DNA of 34,915 bases from Dethiobacter sp. GTDB lineage: Bacteria; Bacillota; Dethiobacteria; DTU022; UBA8154. The notes below the pieces were generated by a model, which saw nothing but the letters and a program-made list of their open reading frames with translations, made no database searches and had not been told where the DNA came from. Where the stretch lies: assembly GCA_003605065.1 (NCBI GenBank), contig QZJM01000068.1:1-34915 (forward strand), written 5' to 3'. Below are positions 32,994-34,915 of this stretch, piece after piece (the stretch's first letter is position 1; every line of letters begins with the position of its first letter). A program made the translations under genes and the position numbers.

Positions 32994-33425
32994 GTGGACG
33001 AGATTAGACGAATACTGCAGTTGCTGCAGGAGTATGACAGCGCCAGGAAGGAATACCAGAGGCTGTTGCGGGCAGGAGGCTGGGATGTTACCGGTCCCCA
33101 GGTGGGTGTCCTGCGCATTGTTAATACACATCCGGGTATCAGTATTTCCGAATTGGCGGAGAAGATGAGTATTCATATTACCACCGCTGAAGGGTATGCC
33201 CAAAGGCTTTCCCGGCTGGGTTATGTAACAATTAAAGAAGACCCGGGCGACCGCCGCAGGAAGATCATAGTAAATACCGAGATGGGGATGAGCATTATTA
33301 AAGAGGTGCCCCTGGGTTACAAATCCCTGCTTGTTCATAACCTGGCCAAAGCTGGAATTGAGGAAAGAAAAGCCATCGTAACAGGTCTGGAATACTTGAT
33401 ACAGCACATGAAGGAGCATAACTAG
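32994..33425 (+). CDS. MarR family transcriptional regulator
   Basis: WDVTGPQVGVLRIVNTHPGISISELAEKMSIHITTAEGYAQRLSRLGYVTIKEDPGDRRRKIIVNT. GTG 32994 after aagggg is preferred over the ORF-track start 32940, which overlaps the promoter. Confidence 0.88.
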   Translation: MDEIRRILQLLQEYDSARKEYQRLLRAGGWDVTGPQVGVLRIVNTHPGISISELAEKMSIHITTAEGYAQRLSRLGYVTIKEDPGDRRRKIIVNTEMGMSIIKEVPLGYKSLLVHNLAKAGIEERKAIVTGLEYLIQHMKEHN

Positions 33426-33426
33426 A

Positions 33427-34806
33427 ATGGAACAAAAACAAAACAACGTGGCAAGCATGGGTGAAGAGAATATCACCAAGCTGCTTTTACGCTTTTCTTT
33501 GCCGGCCACACTGGCCATGGCCGTCATGGCTTCCTATAATATTGTCGATACGATTTTTGTGGGGCGCCTGGGCAGCCAGGCCATTGCGGCTCTTTCTGTT
33601 TCTTTTCCCATTCAGATGCTGTTGGGAGCGATAGCTATCGGCACCGGTGTTGGTGCGGCTTCCCTTATTTCACGCTCTCTTGGTGCCGGGAAAACAGAAG
33701 ACGCCACCATTGCTGTCGGGCAGGTTTTCCTGCTGGCGCTGCTCTTTGGATTGGTCATCATGCTGGTTAATTCCTTTTTCCTGCGGCCGCTGCTGCTCTT
33801 TTTTGGAGCTACGCCGGAGATCTTGGAGCTGACTGTAGACTATATGTCTGTAATTGCCAATGGTGCGGTCCTGATTTTCCTGATCATGATGCTCAACCAT
33901 GTTGTTCGTGCCGAGGGGAATGTTATCCTGCCCATGCAGGTTATGATTATTTCAGCCGTATCCAATATTATCATGGATCCCATTTTTATTTTTGTCCTGG
34001 ATATGGGTGTACGCGGTGCGGCGGTAGCTACCATTCTGGCCAAGATAATAGGTGTTTTCTTGATGCTGAGGCACTACCTGACTCGCAGGAGCGTCCTACA
34101 TTTACACCTGCAAAACCTGCGCCCCAACTGGAGAATTATCCTGGATATCTATAAGGTGGGATTGCCTTCACTGTTTATCCAGATGTCGGCAAATATATCG
34201 TTGATCATTGTAAACCGGATTCTGGGGGAATTTGGTTATCTCCCCATTGCCATAATGGGCCTGGTCACACGCTTCCAGATGTTTGCCTTTATGCCCGTTC
34301 TGGGTATCGCCCAGGGGCTGCTTCCCATTATCGGCTTTAATTTCGGCGCCGGCAAATATCCCCGTATCCGGGAGGCTTTGTTGAAAGGTAGCGGGGCGGG
34401 TACTGTTTTTGTTACCCTGGCCGGCCTGGCTTTTTTTATCTTCCCGGGTTTTTTCCTGCGTATCTTTAGTTCAGAAGAGGAACTGCTGTCTGCAGGGGTG
34501 CAGGCTGTCCGGATCATGGTGCTCATGTACCCGCTGCTTTCCGCGCAGACCAATTCCATTATTTATTTCCAGGCCATTGGTAAGGGCACATCATCCCTTT
34601 TTCTGTCTCTGCTGCGCCAGTTCCTGTTTTACCTTCCCTTTATCATTTTTATGCCCCACTATTTTGGCCTGACCGGTATCTGGCTGGCTACCCCGATGGC
34701 TGACCTGCTGGCCTTCCTTGTTACAGTAATACTTATCTCCAGGGAGTTTAACAGCAGGGGTATCCCCTTGTATGTTCCAAAGGAACCAAGGTGTAATACC
34801 AGGTAA
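33427..34806 (+). CDS. MATE family efflux transporter
   Basis: LLRFSLPATLAMAVMASYNIVDTIFVGRLGSQAIAALSVSFPIQMLLGAIAIGTGVGAASLISRSLGAGK; LPIIGFNFGAGKYPRIREAL; 12 hydrophobic segments. Confidence 0.94.
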   Translation: MEQKQNNVASMGEENITKLLLRFSLPATLAMAVMASYNIVDTIFVGRLGSQAIAALSVSFPIQMLLGAIAIGTGVGAASLISRSLGAGKTEDATIAVGQVFLLALLFGLVIMLVNSFFLRPLLLFFGATPEILELTVDYMSVIANGAVLIFLIMMLNHVVRAEGNVILPMQVMIISAVSNIIMDPIFIFVLDMGVRGAAVATILAKIIGVFLMLRHYLTRRSVLHLHLQNLRPNWRIILDIYKVGLPSLFIQMSANISLIIVNRILGEFGYLPIAIMGLVTRFQMFAFMPVLGIAQGLLPIIGFNFGAGKYPRIREALLKGSGAGTVFVTLAGLAFFIFPGFFLRIFSSEEELLSAGVQAVRIMVLMYPLLSAQTNSIIYFQAIGKGTSSLFLSLLRQFLFYLPFIIFMPHYFGLTGIWLATPMADLLAFLVTVILISREFNSRGIPLYVPKEPRCNTR

Positions 34807-34812
34807 AAAAGC

Positions 34813-34854
34813 ACGGGGTACCCGGCTTTATGGTTACCGGGTACCCCGTTTTTG
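34813..34854 (+). terminator. Intrinsic terminator after the MATE gene
   Basis: ACGGGGTACCCGG...CCGGGTACCCCGT + TTTTT. Confidence 0.92.
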
Positions 34855-34915
34855 CTATCCTTTAAACTCCTTCGGAATATATGGGATATGGGTCTCTTGG
34901 CCGGGTATTGGTTTC

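Overview
The window looks like a chromosome segment from an anaerobic Firmicute, Peptococcaceae-like by gene content. It was read by eye with no database search. Left part (1-6.0 kb): remnant of a prophage or integrative element, with amidase, holin-like protein, an HTH/Zn-finger protein, two overlapping large serine recombinases, a decayed fragment of a third recombinase and an orphan membrane protein. A tRNA-Ala(CGC) follows on the minus strand. Middle part: orphan azlD, an hdrA-mvhD pair followed by a 16-codon ORF stump, a stalk-domain protein, and an ECF sigma/anti-sigma-like pair. Next is a redox locus: IclR - FMN-binding glutamate-synthase-like protein (GltS) - IclR - NuoE - NuoF - short NuoG-like protein - second GltS paralog - cinA - gamma-carbonic anhydrase - GltD-like flavoprotein with ferredoxin and MvhD-like C-terminal domains. 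Right part: ccdA/tlpA, DUF4349-like protein, ArsR with Cys-rich tail, a truncated ABC transporter next to an IS1634-like element, and MarR-MATE. Main discoveries: (1) a ~277-bp palindromic repeat present as two inverted near-full copies (19938-20214 and 24023-24280) around gltS2-cinA-gammaCA, plus a 27-bp identical stub at 29310; (2) a shared IclR-type operator-like motif at the gltS1 and nuoE promoters, with a similar TTCC/GGAA sequence inside the repeat just upstream of gltS2; (3) a possibly undescribed NuoEFG-GltS-GltD/MvhD flavin-based electron-transfer system.
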